A stretch of 57,281 nucleotides of DNA from an uncultured Clostridium sp. (GTDB lineage Bacteria; Bacillota; Clostridia; TANB77; CAG-508). Shown piece after piece: positions 34,717 to 43,673 of the stretch. The stretch spans positions 1-57,281 of the forward strand of contig CABUKD010000006.1 of NCBI GenBank assembly GCA_902492105.1, read 5' to 3'. The notes below the pieces were generated by a model, which worked only from the letters and a program-made list of their open reading frames with translations, did not search any database and was not told the origin of the DNA. The position numbers were made by a program, and so were the translations under genes. Numbering within the stretch: the stretch's first letter is position 1; each line of letters opens with the position of its first letter.

Positions 34717-34745
34717 ATTCTAAATGAATTTTTTAATAATGTCAA
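34717..34745 (-). promoter_or_regulatory. nrdD promoter
   Basis: On the minus strand TTGACA (34745-34740), 17 bp and TAGAAT (34722-34717). The rest of the gap to 35048 is noncoding. Confidence 0.7.
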
Positions 34746-34968
34746 ACATGGACTTTTTATGTTTCCATTGCCGTTTTTCCGCTATTTTAGGCACGTTTCA
34801 TTTTATTGTCTTTTAGTTTAGTTGTTGCTTTTCAGTCAATAATTATTCTTTGTTTTATGCTAAAAGTCATTTTGATTTTTTTATAAAAAAAATATTACAA
34901 TTTTATTACATTTTTGTCATAAATGTGTTGATTTGACTTGTTTTGATGATTTTTTTCTATTCAATATT

Positions 34969-35002
34969 AAAGATTTTGCTTGATATATCAAACAAAATCT
35001 TT
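34969..35002. terminator. hairpin upstream of the SDR gene
   Basis: AAAGATTTTG (34969-34978) pairs with CAAAATCTTT (34993-35002). It may be a terminator of upstream antisense transcription or an operator for the SDR gene. Confidence 0.5.
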
Positions 35003-35048
35003 GGTATATTTTTTCAAAAAATGGAAATAATATTTTTAGGTGAGAAAT

Positions 35049-35874
35049 TTGAAAAATAAAAAAAATGATTTTTTGAAAGTTTTCATTACTGGTGGTGGTT
35101 CTGGTATTGGTAAAGAAGTAGTTTTTGCTTTATTTTCAATGGGTTATGAGGTTTTTGTTGGTGTGAAATTTAAGTCAGAAATTGCACTTTTTCAAAAAAT
35201 CATTATTCAAAATCCATCCAAAATTCATGTTTTTTGTTGTGACATTTTGAATGAAAATGACCGAAAAAAAATTTCAGAACTCGGCGTTGACATTTTGGTA
35301 TGTAATGCTGCGATAGGAAATTCTGGTTCTGTGGCTGAAGTTTCTGTTGATAAAATTAGGCAAACCTTTGATACTAACGTTTTTGCGCATTTAGAATGTA
35401 TTCAGCTTGCCATCTCTGATATGATGAAAAGAATGAAAAAAGGACGTATTATTATTGTTTCCTCTTTGGCACGGACAAATCCCGCTTCCTTTTTTATCCC
35501 CCTATTGTGCTACCAAATCTGCTTTAGATTGTTTTGGAATTTGTTTAAGACAAGAAATGAAATTATTAAATAAATTAGAAGGAACTGATATTCAAGTTTG
35601 CTTAATAGAACCTGGTGCTTATGCTACTGGATTGAATGCAGAAAACAATGCCAAAAAATATGAATGGATGTATACGAATTCTTATTTTTCCAAATATGCA
35701 GAAAAGATTCGTAGTTTTGAAAAGAAAATGTGGAGCTTTTTAGAGCAAAAAAGTTTAAACTCTGTTGTGAAATTATATATTAAAGCAATTACTACAAAAA
35801 AGCCAAGGGCTCGTTATAGTAGCCCTTGGTGGCAAGCAATGCTAGTGCAAATTGGAAGGATTTTGGGATTTTAG
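35049..35874 (+). CDS. short-chain dehydrogenase, needs +1 shift at CGG
   Basis: A TTG at 35049 follows AGGTGAG; a GTG at 35040 is an alternative start. The N-terminus has the Rossmann loop ITGGGSGIGKEV and later LVCNAAIG (the N-A-A-G motif). Zero frame meets CGG at 35472-35474 right after the catalytic Ser of VSSLA. Skipping the C gives SSLAGQIPLPFLSPYCATKSA, restoring the Y-x-x-x-K catalytic pair, and the gene ends at TAG 35874 with 274 aa. Length is 826 nt, one over a multiple of three. The substrate is unknown. Its end runs into a truncated HEPN gene on the other strand. Confidence 0.86.
35472..35474 (+). other. CGG +1 recoding site (SDR)
   Basis: Codons read TTG GCA C|GGA CAA ATC. This is the only site carried on the plus strand; the logic is the same as in the others. 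Confidence 0.85.
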
Positions 35875-35923
35875 ATTGAGCTAGTCTATATTGGGCTAAT
35901 GTTTCTATTTCTTTATTATCCAT
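35875..35923 (-). pseudogene. 5' remnant of a HEPN gene
   Basis: ATGGATAA overlaps the stop of the nucleotidyltransferase gene. The frame starts MDNKEIETLAQYRLAQSK, which looks like the first helix of HEPN-domain partners of MNT proteins, and then runs into the antisense of the SDR 3' end. The rest of the toxin gene seems lost by a junction near 35875. Confidence 0.5.
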
Positions 35924-36260
35924 TTAATAAAACTCCTTCATTTTGTATATTTTTATAAAATGCTATATATTTTGTTCTATTGTTATAATTATCAATATTT
36001 TCTATAATTGGAGATAATAAAATGTCATATTTTAAATCTAAGTCATAACTATAATCAATTACCTTTTTTTCTAATTCTTTTATTTGTTCTTCATCTAAAT
36101 CTACTAATATCATGATATCTATATCACTTATTTCGCCATTTTTATCCTGTTCTCCTCTTGCATATGAACCGTATAAAATTACCTGTTTTAATTCCTTACC
36201 TATTATTTTAAATAAGCCATTTACATATTCTTCTAGAATATTCCTAATTTCAGTTGCCAT
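35916..36260 (-). CDS. MNT-type nucleotidyltransferase antitoxin, 114 aa
   Basis: The minimal nucleotidyltransferase signature is seen: LYGSYARGE (G-S-x-x-x-G) and SDIDIMILVD (D-x-D), with a later Asp strand (YDLDLKYDILLSP). The ATG at 36260 has GGGAGG 5 nt upstream. MNT proteins of this type pair with a HEPN toxin and modify it by nucleotidylation; the overlapping downstream start codon is consistent with that operon structure. Here the toxin gene is truncated, so the antitoxin is an orphan. Confidence 0.8.
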   Translation of the reverse strand: MATEIRNILEEYVNGLFKIIGKELKQVILYGSYARGEQDKNGEISDIDIMILVDLDEEQIKELEKKVIDYSYDLDLKYDILLSPIIENIDNYNNRTKYIAFYKNIQNEGVLLNG

Positions 36261-36353
36261 TTTTTCCTCCCTAAATTTCTTTTTCAAAATTATTATACCA
36301 CTTTTTATATTGTATTTCTACTATTTTTAAACTTAATTTTTAGTCAAAATTTA

Positions 36354-36391
36354 GAAAACAACCAACTTTTATTAATGAATTGGCTGTTTTC
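36354..36391 (-). terminator. terminator after the ABC operon
   Basis: GAAAACAACCAA (36354-36365) pairs with TTGGCTGTTTTC (36380-36391) except for one G-U type mismatch, 22 bp after the stop at 36414. Confidence 0.7.
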
Positions 36392-36413
36392 TTAAACATT
36401 AATTATAATAATT

Positions 36414-37439
36414 TTATTGTATTTCTTCTATTGCTTTTTGTGCAAAACTGTTATTTACAATTTTGTCATAGTCTCCTTCTTTGTCTAATTCTCCTGCTTC
36501 TTTCATAACAGTTTGTAATAAATCAAATGATTCTTCTTTTAAGATTGGATCTGTTTTCCAAGCATCTATATCCATATAACTTTGAATAGCAGTTGCAAGC
36601 ATATCAACTTCTGTATCTGGGAAAAAGTCAACAATTACTTCTGCTATTTCAGTTGCAGTATGTTCTGCTACCCATTTTTGTCCTTTGTAAATGGCATTGG
36701 TAAATCCTTGTATGATATCTGAATTTTCTTCTATATAACTTTTCTTTGCAAAGTAAGCTGTGTATGGAATTTCGCCTGATGCTTCTCCTACTGATGCTAC
36801 AATATATCCTTTTCCTGCTTGTTCTGTCATAGAAGCTGTTGGCTCAAATAAGGTAACATATTCTGCATCTCCTCCTGCAAAAGCACCTGCCATTAAATCA
36901 AATTTAATACTATCATCTAATACTAAATCATTTTGTGGGTCAATACCATTTTGTTTTAAGACATATTCAAATGTCATATAAGGTACTCCGCCTTTTCTAC
37001 CTGGTATGACTGTTTTACCTTTTAAATCTTGCCAGCTAAAGTTATCGGTTGGCTCTTTACTTACTAAAAATGAGCCATCTTTTTGAGTCATTTGTGCAAA
37101 AACTTCTGCATAATCTTCTTTTCCTTCATTATATACGTAAATGGCTGCTTCTGGTCCTGCAAATCCAATATCACTTTGGTTTGCTAAAACTGCTGTCATT
37201 ACTTTATCTGCTCCTTGCCCAGTTGTTAGTTCTACCTCAATTCCTTCTTCTGCAAAATAGCCATTGGCAATTGCTACATATTGTGGAGCATAAAATACAG
37301 AACGGGTTACTTCATTTACACGAACTGTCGCTAATTCTTGTGTTTCTTCATTACGATTAGATAGCACAATTGCTACAACTCCCACAATGATGACCACAAT
37401 AATTGCTATAATAATAAGATATTTTTTCAAATTTTTCAT
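36414..37439 (-). CDS. ABC importer substrate-binding lipoprotein-like protein (SsuA/ThiY type), about 341 aa
   Basis: An N-terminal hydrophobic helix (YLIIIAIIVVIIVGVVAIVL) is followed by an NMT1/SsuA-like periplasmic-type fold: SVFYAPQYVAIANGYFAEEG, ANQSDIGFAGPEAAIY, LKGKTVIPGRKGGVPYMTFEY. Families of this kind bind taurine, sulfonates, nitrate or thiamine precursors. The start is uncertain: the ATG at 37439 directly abuts AGGAGG, so a TTG at 37430 (9 nt from AGGAGG) may be used. No lipobox Cys is evident, so it may be anchored by its helix. It is the last gene of the ATPase-permease-binding protein operon. Confidence 0.82.
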   Translation of the reverse strand: MKNLKKYLIIIAIIVVIIVGVVAIVLSNRNEETQELATVRVNEVTRSVFYAPQYVAIANGYFAEEGIEVELTTGQGADKVMTAVLANQSDIGFAGPEAAIYVYNEGKEDYAEVFAQMTQKDGSFLVSKEPTDNFSWQDLKGKTVIPGRKGGVPYMTFEYVLKQNGIDPQNDLVLDDSIKFDLMAGAFAGGDAEYVTLFEPTASMTEQAGKGYIVASVGEASGEIPYTAYFAKKSYIEENSDIIQGFTNAIYKGQKWVAEHTATEIAEVIVDFFPDTEVDMLATAIQSYMDIDAWKTDPILKEESFDLLQTVMKEAGELDKEGDYDKIVNNSFAQKAIEEIQ

Positions 37440-37622
37440 CCTCCTAGTTTTCAATTCATGCCAAAGGAGAATTTATGTATTTTGGCATGTTATTTTTCTT
37501 TTTCCTACTATTAAGATACTGTTTTTCTCCCTTAATAGTGTTTTTATCTTTTATTTTTCTTTTTTATTCTTTCTTCTTGTCTTATCTTCTCAGCTTTCTT
37601 TTTCTTCTTGTCTTTTTATCAT

Positions 37623-38436
37623 TTACTTTCTTTTTGACATTTTCTTCATCACAATTTTTTCTGCAAGTACAATTGCTTCATAAATAACAGCTGCTACAAT
37701 GGCTAGGATAATTACTCCTGTCATAACTAAATCTAGTTGGAATACCTGACCACCATAGACAATTAAGTAACCTAATCCTGCTTTTGATACTAAAAATTCT
37801 CCTGTAATGACACCTACTAATGAAAGACCGATGTTGACCTTTAGGGAGTTAAAGAAAGTTCCAACGTTGGCCGGTATAACAATTTTGGTTAATATTTGAA
37901 ATTTACTAGCATTAAAAGTCTCTGCCATTTTGATTAGTTCTTTATCTGTATTTAAAAATCCATTTAAGATTTCTAAAATGGTAACAATTAAAGATATAGC
38001 AAGCCCCATGGTGATAATTGCTCCCATTCCAGCTCCTACCCAAATGATAATGACTGGTCCGCAGTGCTACTTTAGGAAGGCTATTTAAAACTACTAAAAA
38101 TGGTTCTGATACTCTTGATAGAAATCTAGACCACCATAATAAAATTGCGATAAATACACCTAATACAACACCTAATACAAAACCAATTAAAGTTTCTGTT
38201 AGAGTTACACCTAAGTGTTCTAGTAGTCCGTTAGATGATAAATTTAAAAAGGTATCTAATATTCTTGAAGGTTGACTTGTAATAAAGCTATCAATTACTC
38301 CTTGATTAGCAAGGATTTCCCATCCTGCAATAAAGACAATTACAATAAGCAATTGTGTTAAAATAATAGCAATTTTTTCTTTTTTTATTTTTCTTAAGTA
38401 TTTTTTTCTGTCTTGTGATATGTTTTTTTCATGCAT
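37623..38436 (-). CDS. ABC importer permease (SsuC/ThiX type), needs +1 shift at CGG
   Basis: The start ATG (38436, or 38442) overlaps the end of the ATPase gene (ATGCATGA). Zero frame gives membrane helices IIVFIAGWEIL and FVLGVVLGVFIAILLWW, then SLPKVAL and a CGG at 38061-38059. Skipping the C reads LPKVALGPVIIIWVGAGMGAI, the well-known LPKVALGPL-x-IW motif of this permease family, followed by the EAA-loop region and the last helices. The full length is 270 aa (814 nt, one over a multiple of three). Without the shift the conserved contact with the ATPase is lost. Confidence 0.9.
38059..38061 (-). other. CGG +1 recoding site (ABC permease)
   Basis: Codons read GCA CTG C|GGA CCA GTC. The family motif LPKVALGP is restored exactly. 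Confidence 0.88.
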
Positions 38437-39172
38437 GCACATCCAGCTCCTTCCATAAGGTGTCAAAGTATTTGCTGAATTTTGGACTTTCTCTACAGTT
38501 AATTGGGTTTCTGTTTTCCATTTCAAAATCAATTGTGTGGATTTGTTTTACCACAGCTGGTCTTTTCGATAATACTATCACCCTGTCTGACATACTGATT
38601 GCTTCTGATATATCATGTGTTACTATTACAGCTGTCATATTTTCATTTTTTAAAATTTGAAAGATATCATTGGTAACCATAATTCTAGTTTGGTAATCTA
38701 ATGCTGAAAAAGCTTCATCTAATAGTAAAATTTTAGGTTTAATTGCCAAAGTTCTAATTAGTGCTACTCTTTGCCTCATTCCTCCTGATAATTGATTTGG
38801 ATATTTATCTTTAAAATCATATAAGCCATATTTGATAAGCAGTTGTTTAACATATTCTTCATTTTCCTTTGTTTTTTTATGTCCTATTTCTAATCCAAAT
38901 ACTACATTATCATAGATATTTCTCCATTCTAGTAAACTATCTTTTTGTAGCATATAGCCTATTCCACCATCTATTTCAATTTTTCCTGATGTTTTTGGTT
39001 CTAAGCCAGCAATAATAGATAATAGAGTGGATTTGCCACATCCACTAGGTCCTATAATACTAATGAACTCTCCTTCTTCTACACTAAAACTGATATTATT
39101 CAAAGCTTCTATTTCACCATTTTTTGCTTGGTACTTTTTACTAACATTCTTTAGTTTTAATACTTCTTTCAT
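38429..39172 (-). CDS. ABC importer ATPase (SsuB/ThiZ type), 247 aa
   Basis: Walker A is IGPSGCGKSTLLSII, the signature is QLSGGMRQRVALIRTL, Walker B is KILLLDEAFSALDYQ and the switch His is in VIVTHDISEA. The Q-loop lies in GYMLQKDSLLEW. It is first in the operon ATPase, permease, binding protein and overlaps the permease start. It energises uptake of a sulfonate-, nitrate- or thiamine-precursor-like solute; the exact substrate cannot be read from the sequence. Confidence 0.92.
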   Translation of the reverse strand: MKEVLKLKNVSKKYQAKNGEIEALNNISFSVEEGEFISIIGPSGCGKSTLLSIIAGLEPKTSGKIEIDGGIGYMLQKDSLLEWRNIYDNVVFGLEIGHKKTKENEEYVKQLLIKYGLYDFKDKYPNQLSGGMRQRVALIRTLAIKPKILLLDEAFSALDYQTRIMVTNDIFQILKNENMTAVIVTHDISEAISMSDRVIVLSKRPAVVKQIHTIDFEMENRNPINCRESPKFSKYFDTLWKELDVHA

Positions 39173-39315
39173 AAGTACCTCCTATTTAAATTTATCATAA
39201 TATATTTTATGTAAATATATATACTTTGGTACCAAAAAACGAAAGAGAAAATTTATTAAAAAGCACTTTAATAAACTCGCTATATTTTGGCATGCTAACG
39301 ATTCATTATCTATGT

Positions 39316-39489
39316 TTATTCATTCTTGTTACACTTTTCCTCTATTCCTCTAGTTACTGCAATCGTTGCTAAACTATCACCCAATTGAGTAAAAATCGCA
39401 GATAGCAAAGCAAGTTCATCATCTGTTTTGTCTTTTGCAATAAAACAAGATAATGTAGATACTAATGTTACAATTTCACAACTTTTCAT
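39316..39489 (-). CDS. DUF6774-like small protein, 57 aa
   Basis: The short gene reads MKSCEIVTLVSTLSCFIAKD, then DDELALLSAIFTQLGDSLAT. This CEIVT...LALL...FTQLGDSL layout resembles a family of small Clostridia proteins of unknown function that I associate with DUF6774. No membrane helix. It is isolated between the ABC operon and the lysozyme gene. The rest of the gap to 39172 has no other clear gene. Confidence 0.7.
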   Translation of the reverse strand: MKSCEIVTLVSTLSCFIAKDKTDDELALLSAIFTQLGDSLATIAVTRGIEEKCNKNE

Positions 39490-39517
39490 ATTATCATTCC
39501 TTATATAATATTGATAC

Positions 39518-39561
39518 TAAAAAGGAGGACTATATGGAACGGGCCCCAATGGTCCTTTTTA
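39518..39561 (-). terminator. terminator overlapping the lysozyme stop
   Basis: TAAAAAGGAGGAC (39518-39530) faces GGTCCTTTTTA (39551-39561), with GGGCCC in the loop. Confidence 0.55.
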
Positions 39562-40851
39562 GATTCTAAAGACTTGCCCTGGATAGATGAGTCTTGGATT
39601 TTGAATTCGGTTTAATCTTACAATATTAGCGATTGTAGTGTTATATCTTCTAGCTATTGTCCATAGGCTATCTCCTGGTTTTACAGTATAGAGTCTGTGT
39701 CCACAATCATATCTACAACTATCTCTAATAACAAGTTTTTGTCCTGGATAAATTAAGTTAACATTTGTAATATGGTTATCTTGTGCTATTGCTTGCACTG
39801 TTGTGTTGTACTTCATAGCAATTGCTGATAAGGTATCTCCTCTTTTTACAGTGTATACTTGGCTTTGCCCTGTTAGTTCGTTTGCTGATGGGACAATTAA
39901 TGTTTCCCCTGCATAAATTAGATTTGGATTTTGAATATCATTTAACCTTACTAATTCTGCTACGGTTGTATTATATTGAATTGCTAGTTCTGATAAGGTA
40001 TCTCCCCACTTGATAGTAATTTTTTCAGTATTGGTTATAGGAGTATTGTCACCTCCTGTGTTTCCTTCACTTTCTCCTTCATTTTCTCCGTTTTCACTTT
40101 CATTCCCTCCACTATTAGGTTTCTCAGGTTCTTCTACTGGCGGAACAGCTTCCGTTTCATCTAATAATACTTCTTTGGTAAATTGGTTTCTATCCACATA
40201 AGTAGATATTCCATCTACTTCTCCCATATCGGTATATTGCCATCCTGCCCAACTATCCCATGTTCCATTATTTTGTGGCTCATTTACACCATATTGTGCT
40301 ACCCATAAAGGATAATTGGTAAGTTCTCCTCTCCAAATGGTATTTGCTGTATAGGCATTACTGTATAAAATGGTTTGTTTTCCGCTTAATTGCTCTACTG
40401 TTTGTAAAAATATCAATCCTAGTCGATTAATTTCTTCTCTAGTTAAACTTCCAAAAGTTTCAAAATCCATGGCTAATTTACAATCTACTACTTTTCCTGA
40501 TATCACAGAAACAAAAAACTGCGCTTGTCTTCTTGCTTCCGCTTCCGTTCTTGCTGTTACATAGTGATAAAATCCTATTTTTAATCCATATTTTTTTGCT
40601 TGTTCATAATTTCTTTCGAAATGAGAATCTATGTAATTATTTCCTTCACTCGATTTGATATAAACAATGTCAATTCCATCTTCTTTTACTTTTTGAAAAT
40701 CAATGTCCCCTTGGTACCCACTAACATCAATTCCTTGATAAATAGTATTATCTGATGGACCAAATGCAAATACTTGAGTTGGCAAAATATAACATAGCAT
40801 AATCATGATACTTAAAAGTACTAAACTTACTTTTTTTAATTGATTTAACAC
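39559..40851 (-). CDS. GH25 lysozyme with three LysM repeats, 430 aa
   Basis: The start is a GTG at 40851 after AAAGGGG. A signal peptide (VSLVLLSIMIMLCYILPT) is followed by the GH25 muramidase domain (QGIDVSGYQGDIDFQKV, GFYHYVTARTEAEARRQA, LAMDFETFG with the catalytic Asp/Glu, AGWQYTDMGEVDG). After an acidic Pro/Glu/Gly linker come three LysM repeats (KITIKWGDTLSELAIQYNT, VYTVKRGDTLSAIAMKYNT, LYTVKPGDSLWTIARRYNT). It is secreted and cuts peptidoglycan. Confidence 0.93.
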   Translation of the reverse strand: MLNQLKKVSLVLLSIMIMLCYILPTQVFAFGPSDNTIYQGIDVSGYQGDIDFQKVKEDGIDIVYIKSSEGNNYIDSHFERNYEQAKKYGLKIGFYHYVTARTEAEARRQAQFFVSVISGKVVDCKLAMDFETFGSLTREEINRLGLIFLQTVEQLSGKQTILYSNAYTANTIWRGELTNYPLWVAQYGVNEPQNNGTWDSWAGWQYTDMGEVDGISTYVDRNQFTKEVLLDETEAVPPVEEPEKPNSGGNESENGENEGESEGNTGGDNTPITNTEKITIKWGDTLSELAIQYNTTVAELVRLNDIQNPNLIYAGETLIVPSANELTGQSQVYTVKRGDTLSAIAMKYNTTVQAIAQDNHITNVNLIYPGQKLVIRDSCRYDCGHRLYTVKPGDSLWTIARRYNTTIANIVRLNRIQNPRLIYPGQVFRI

Positions 40852-41000
40852 ACGAAAAAACCCCTTTCATTTTTGTATATTTTATGAAAGAAGTTTGTAA
40901 AATGCTCCCAAAAACTGCATGGTAACTATGAATTAATATGTTTTTTCGTAGTTATTGTAATACTAATGAACTTATATCCATGACATTTTGTAAGTTCTAA

Positions 41001-41963
41001 TTAAATTACCTCATATCCTAAAAGTTTAATTTGATTAGATATATATTTTTCATTTAAATCAATATCTTTTCCTAAATCAGTACTTAAATATTTTTTGTTA
41101 TCATCTGCAAAAACCGTAGCTACTGGTAATTTTATTTGTGATTGTAATAAAACACTGCCCAAAAAATTTGCTCCTGAAGAAATTCCTACCCCTATTCCTA
41201 AATCTTTTGCTAGTTTTCTAGCCATATTAATACTATCATTATCATTTACTAAAATGACTCGGTCTATTTCATTTTTATCTACTAAATCGGGAATAAAATC
41301 ATCTCCTATACCTTCTATTTTATGAGGTTTGATGATTTTATTTTTTGAAATAAGTGGCATACTATCTGGCTCAATTGCTGTTAATATAAAATTTGGATAT
41401 TTTCTTCTTAATTTTTTTCCTATTCCCATTAGGGTTCCCCCTGTTCCTATTCCTGAAACAAAACCTCCCAAATCATTCTCTGGTATTTCATTTACCAACT
41501 CTTGCCCTGTTGTTTCATATTGTGCTAATAGGTTATCTGGATTAGCAAATTGGTTTGCTACAAAACCATTGATTTTATATGCCAAAATTTTAGCTTCTTG
41601 AATACATCTTTTAAATCCCCCTTGCTGATGAGAAAATGTTTGTACTTTTGCGCCAAAGCTTTCCATAATTTGAATTCTTTCTTTACTTACCCAATCTGGC
41701 ATAAAAATATAGACTGGATGATGAAAATATTTTCCAAGTGCTGCTAAAGAAATACCAGTATTTCCACTAGTTGCTTCTATAATTGGCATTTGTTGTTTTA
41801 AAGTTCCCCTTTGTTTTGCTTTGGTAATAATGTAATAAGCTACTCTATCTTTAATACTTCCTGTTAAGTTATAGCTTTCTAATTTGGCATAGATATAGTT
41901 TATTTTTCCTTTGTACTCATATTGTATTTTAATAAGTGGGGTATTCCCTATTGTTTTTTCCAT
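41001..41963 (-). CDS. cysteine synthase family PLP enzyme, 320 aa
   Basis: Typical features are IGNTPLIKIQY, the PLP lysine in LTGSIKDRVAY, the substrate loop EATSGNTGISLAALG and the phosphate loop GGFVSGIGTGGTLMG. It is a type II PLP enzyme of the CysK/CysM/cystathionine beta-synthase group. The family length is about 300-320. It probably forms cysteine from O-acetylserine and sulfide, but a different substrate is possible because the motif around residue 110 differs from classic CysK. It is transcribed divergently from the DUF4143 ATPase. Confidence 0.85.
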   Translation of the reverse strand: MEKTIGNTPLIKIQYEYKGKINYIYAKLESYNLTGSIKDRVAYYIITKAKQRGTLKQQMPIIEATSGNTGISLAALGKYFHHPVYIFMPDWVSKERIQIMESFGAKVQTFSHQQGGFKRCIQEAKILAYKINGFVANQFANPDNLLAQYETTGQELVNEIPENDLGGFVSGIGTGGTLMGIGKKLRRKYPNFILTAIEPDSMPLISKNKIIKPHKIEGIGDDFIPDLVDKNEIDRVILVNDNDSINMARKLAKDLGIGVGISSGANFLGSVLLQSQIKLPVATVFADDNKKYLSTDLGKDIDLNEKYISNQIKLLGYEVI

Positions 41964-42068
41964 ATTATTTTGTTCCCTCCTACCTTTTATAACATTTTAC
42001 TTAAAATTACAAGTCTATTAAATTTTTTCCTTATTTTATCATATACATTATTTTTTTAGATGTTCCTT

Positions 42069-42097
42069 TATTGTAATAAAATAATTTTATTACAATA
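42069..42097. promoter_or_regulatory. 29-bp perfect palindrome
   Basis: TATTGTAATAAAAT-A-ATTTTATTACAATA has 14-bp perfect arms in the divergent region upstream of the DUF4143 ATPase promoter. It is a likely operator. Confidence 0.65.
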
Positions 42098-42103
42098 TTT
42101 TTC

Positions 42104-42132
42104 TTGACTTTTCTTAGTTTTTATGCAATAAT
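42104..42132 (+). promoter_or_regulatory. candidate promoter of the DUF4143 ATPase
   Basis: TTGACT (42104-42109), 17 bp and AATAAT (42127-42132). The -10 lies inside a palindrome. Confidence 0.5.
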
Positions 42133-42159
42133 GGATTTGTAATCCATTATTGCATAAAA
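42119..42159. promoter_or_regulatory. 41-bp perfect hairpin/palindrome
   Basis: TTTTATGCAATAATGGATT and its inverse, 19 bp each, enclose TGT. There is no T-run on either side, so it is more an operator or RNA structure than a terminator. Confidence 0.65.
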
Positions 42160-42221
42160 TTAATTCAAAATAAATTACTTCATAATTATATATACATTCA
42201 AGCAAATCAAGAAAGAAAGGA

Positions 42222-43487
42222 ATGAAATTTTTTATGAATACTTATATTAAAAGATTGTTAGAAAAAGATATCATTGAAAATAGTAAATCTTTTCCTGTTA
42301 TTTTAATATGTGGACCTAGACAAGTAGGAAAAACTACTATATTAGAAAAACTTTCTAATCATCAAATTAATTATGTTAGTTTAGATGATCCATTAGAAAG
42401 AAAAAGTGCTATAGAAGACCCTTCATTATTTTTGGAAACTCATAAAGCACCATTAATTATAGATGAAATACAATATGCCACAGATTTACTTCCTTATATA
42501 AAAATGAAAGTGGACCAAGTTAGATTAGAAGCTTTTAACTCTAATGTATCTTCTACAGGCTTATATTATTTGACAGGTTCTCAAATGTTTACCATGATGC
42601 AAAATGTAAGTGAAAGTTTAGCAGGTAGAGTTGGCATTATTGATATGTATGGTTTATCTTACAGTGAAATTATTGGGAAAGAGCAGGACTTCTTTTTGCC
42701 TACTCTAGAAAGGTGTAAAAAAAGAGAAGAATTTCCACGCCCTGATGTAATAGAAGTTTTTGAAACTATTTTAAGAGGTTCTTTTCCTGCTTTATATCAA
42801 GATAAAAATATAAGTACAGAGAAATTTTATAATGGGTATTTAAGAACTTATTTAGAAAGAGATATTAGAAATTTAATTAATATTAAAGAAGAAACAAAAT
42901 TTTTAAATTTTATGTCAGCTGTTGCTGCTAGAACTGGTCAAGAATTGAACTATGATAATTTGGCAAGAGATGCAGAAATTGATAATAAAACTTCAAAAAA
43001 TTGGCTTTCTTTTTTAAGAACTTCTGGTTTGATTTTTTTATTACAACCATATTCTAATAATCCAACTACAAGAGCTATTAAAAGTCCTAAAATGTATTTT
43101 ACAGATACCGGACTTGCTTGTTATTTGGCAGGTTATTCAGATGCTAGAACTTTAGAAAAAAGCGCCATTAATGGTAACATTTTTGAAACTTATGTGGTCA
43201 TGGAAATTGTAAAATCTTTTGTAAATGATAATAAAGACCCTAGATTATATCTTAATTTTTATAGAGATAGTAACCAAGTAGAAATAGATTTAACAATTAC
43301 TATGAATAATATTGTTTATCCTATTGAAATTAAGAAAACGAAAAGTCCTAACAAAAGTATGATTAAAAATTTTTCTATATTAAATAAAGGAGAAAAAGAA
43401 ATTGGAGAAGGCGGTATTATTTGTATGATAGATAGAATTCTTCCTTTGGATAATAAAAATATTGCCATTCCTATTCAATGTATTTAA
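42222..43487 (+). CDS. AAA ATPase with DUF4143, 421 aa
   Basis: Walker A is CGPRQVGKTTILEKL and Walker B is PLIIDEIQYAT, followed by YYLTGSQMF (sensor 1). The C-terminal half is the DUF4143 domain, with a PD-(D/E)xK-like core (FETYVVMEIVKSF, SNQVEIDLTI, IVYPIEIKKTK). The start is either the ATG at 42222 or the ATG at 42234; the second has AAAGG upstream at 12 nt. Proteins of this family are common, scattered and of unknown role, sometimes linked to mobile elements. A long hairpin ends the gene. Confidence 0.85.
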   Translation: MKFFMNTYIKRLLEKDIIENSKSFPVILICGPRQVGKTTILEKLSNHQINYVSLDDPLERKSAIEDPSLFLETHKAPLIIDEIQYATDLLPYIKMKVDQVRLEAFNSNVSSTGLYYLTGSQMFTMMQNVSESLAGRVGIIDMYGLSYSEIIGKEQDFFLPTLERCKKREEFPRPDVIEVFETILRGSFPALYQDKNISTEKFYNGYLRTYLERDIRNLINIKEETKFLNFMSAVAARTGQELNYDNLARDAEIDNKTSKNWLSFLRTSGLIFLLQPYSNNPTTRAIKSPKMYFTDTGLACYLAGYSDARTLEKSAINGNIFETYVVMEIVKSFVNDNKDPRLYLNFYRDSNQVEIDLTITMNNIVYPIEIKKTKSPNKSMIKNFSILNKGEKEIGEGGIICMIDRILPLDNKNIAIPIQCI

Positions 43488-43504
43488 TGCAGATTTTGTT
43501 TAAT

Positions 43505-43571
43505 ATGGTGTCTATTTCTTTTTATGAAAATGTCAAATTTTAGGGCGTAAATAAAAAGAAATAGGCACCAT
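43505..43571 (+). terminator. 21-bp-stem terminator
   Basis: The arms at 43505-43525 and 43551-43571 (ATGGTGTCTATTTC.../...GAAATAGGCACCAT) differ at one G-U pair; TTTATTTTTT follows. Confidence 0.75.
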
Positions 43572-43618
43572 TTATTTTTTAATTGATTATTTATTCTATT
43601 TTATTATGGCATGTCTTA

Positions 43619-43647
43619 TTGCAATATTTTTATAGTTTCAGTATAAT
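43619..43647 (+). promoter_or_regulatory. promoter of the phosphoesterase gene
   Basis: TTGCAA (43619-43624), 17 bp and TATAAT (43642-43647). Confidence 0.7.
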
Positions 43648-43673
43648 AAAAGAAATAGAAAGTAGGTGATTTC

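Noticed and set aside
42119..42159. Classical terminator for the DUF4143 or cysteine synthase gene
   Set aside because: Neither side has a T-run and it lies upstream of both genes.
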